Shown: positions 63,729 to 64,000 of the stretch, one piece after another
Position numbering within the stretch: the stretch's first letter is position 1
How the letters are laid out: each line of letters starts with the position of its first letter
Origin: an uncultured delta proteobacterium
GTDB taxonomy: Bacteria; Desulfobacterota; Desulfobulbia; Desulfobulbales; Desulfocapsaceae
Assembly: GCA_903875445.1 (NCBI GenBank)
Contig: CAIQWD010000100.1
Span: forward strand, 30,742 to 94,741
Length of the DNA stretch: 64,000 nucleotides
Reading direction: 5' to 3'
Position numbers and translations under genes: made by a program
The notes under the pieces: model-generated
Databases searched by the model: none
Told to the model about the DNA's origin: nothing
Seen by the model: only the letters and a program-made list of their open reading frames with translations

Positions 63729-64000
63729 TTATTTGAATAAAAGCAGCTGCTTACAGTTGTCGACAGTCTCGGGTATGTATTGATCTCTGGTAAGTACTTG
63801 TAATAATGGCACTCGTTCGAAAATGGTCACGCTTAAGACCTGTAAGGTTGTGTAGAGACTGGCCTCGATCTTGAGCCGCTTTTTCATGATGGCGACGAGG
63901 AGATAGACGGAAACAGCTATCCAGATCTGAGCTTTGACCGCATTTTCGGAAGTCCCGTAAAAGGTTTTGATGCGCAGATTCTGCTTGATCCATTTGAAGA
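63729..64000 (-). mobile_element. 3' end of an IS4-family transposase, cut by the window edge
   Basis: On the minus strand the last 90 codons read FKWIKQNLRIKTFYG, TSENAVKAQIWIAVSVYLLV, AIMKKRLKIEASLYTTLQVL and end KQLLLFK, stop at 63729-63731. The block IKxFxGTSENAVKxQIWIA is typical of IS4-group DDE transposases. The 5' part lies beyond position 64000. The insertion-sequence end is probably just past the stop, near CACTAGTGTCCC at 63711-63722, but I cannot confirm a terminal inverted repeat. Confidence 0.85.

Noticed and set aside
63751..63993. 80-codon minus-strand frame at the window end
   Set aside because: It is a shifted frame of the IS4-type transposase, which reads clearly in the neighbouring frame to the stop at 63729.
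1..64000. CRISPR arrays, rRNA and tRNA genes
   Set aside because: I looked for regularly spaced short repeats and for tRNA-like motifs and saw none; the dispersed palindromes are too far apart to be an array.

Overview
The window is a bacterial chromosome segment, most likely from a Desulfobacterota (former deltaproteobacterial) lineage close to Desulfobulbales. This placement is inferred from gene content: a split ferredoxin-type glutamate synthase, a very long class A penicillin-binding protein, several hybrid sensor kinases, and large HEAT-like/cNMP/PilZ regulators. There is no rRNA or tRNA in the window to confirm it. Coding density is high, and most genes are housekeeping genes in short operons.

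Left part (1-10,900): a helical hypothetical protein, a TPR-like lipoprotein and a 1114-residue penicillin-binding protein run leftward. A divergent MltD-type lytic transglycosylase with three LysM modules is followed by a YhbY RNA-binding protein, then by a leftward dut-walJ pair. From 10,999 to 21,025 lies a conserved translation/RNA-decay superoperon on the minus strand, in transcription order rimP-nusA-ylxR-infB-rbfA-nrnA-truB-rpsO-pnp. It has a recognisable promoter, a leader ending in an intrinsic terminator ahead of rimP, and terminators after rpsO and pnp.

Middle (21,583-34,164): topB-rsfS-thrC, then a three-gene glutamate synthase operon (amidotransferase; 4Fe-4S/FMN synthase; GXGXG-GltD-ferredoxin fusion), then an unusual P-loop/FHA/PPP-phosphatase fusion.

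Accessory island (34,165-40,460): a VbhA-like antitoxin with a Fic toxin, an integron-type gene cassette carrying a PIN-like protein and a well-formed attC, a HEPN-like gene, a second class A PBP, and a hipBA module flanked by a degenerate 58-bp duplication. Removing the cassette in silico restores a longer fic frame whose TGA overlaps the ATG of the HEPN gene. This suggests that the cassette entered an existing fic-HEPN operon at a secondary site.

Right part (40,537-64,000): mutL, small secreted proteins, an MFS carrier, a branched-chain-amino-acid-type ABC operon (livHMGF and a binding protein), trmFO, a Twinkle/gp4-like helicase with a damaged Toprim motif, a 1122-residue cNMP-PilZ protein, maf, a decayed transglutaminase/ABC-transporter locus, two hybrid histidine kinases, and the 3' end of an IS4-type transposase running off the window.

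Two dispersed palindromic repeat families cross the window. Family A has four full copies and one partial copy, with covarying stem bases and a conserved tail. Family B has two copies of a double hairpin in opposite orientation.
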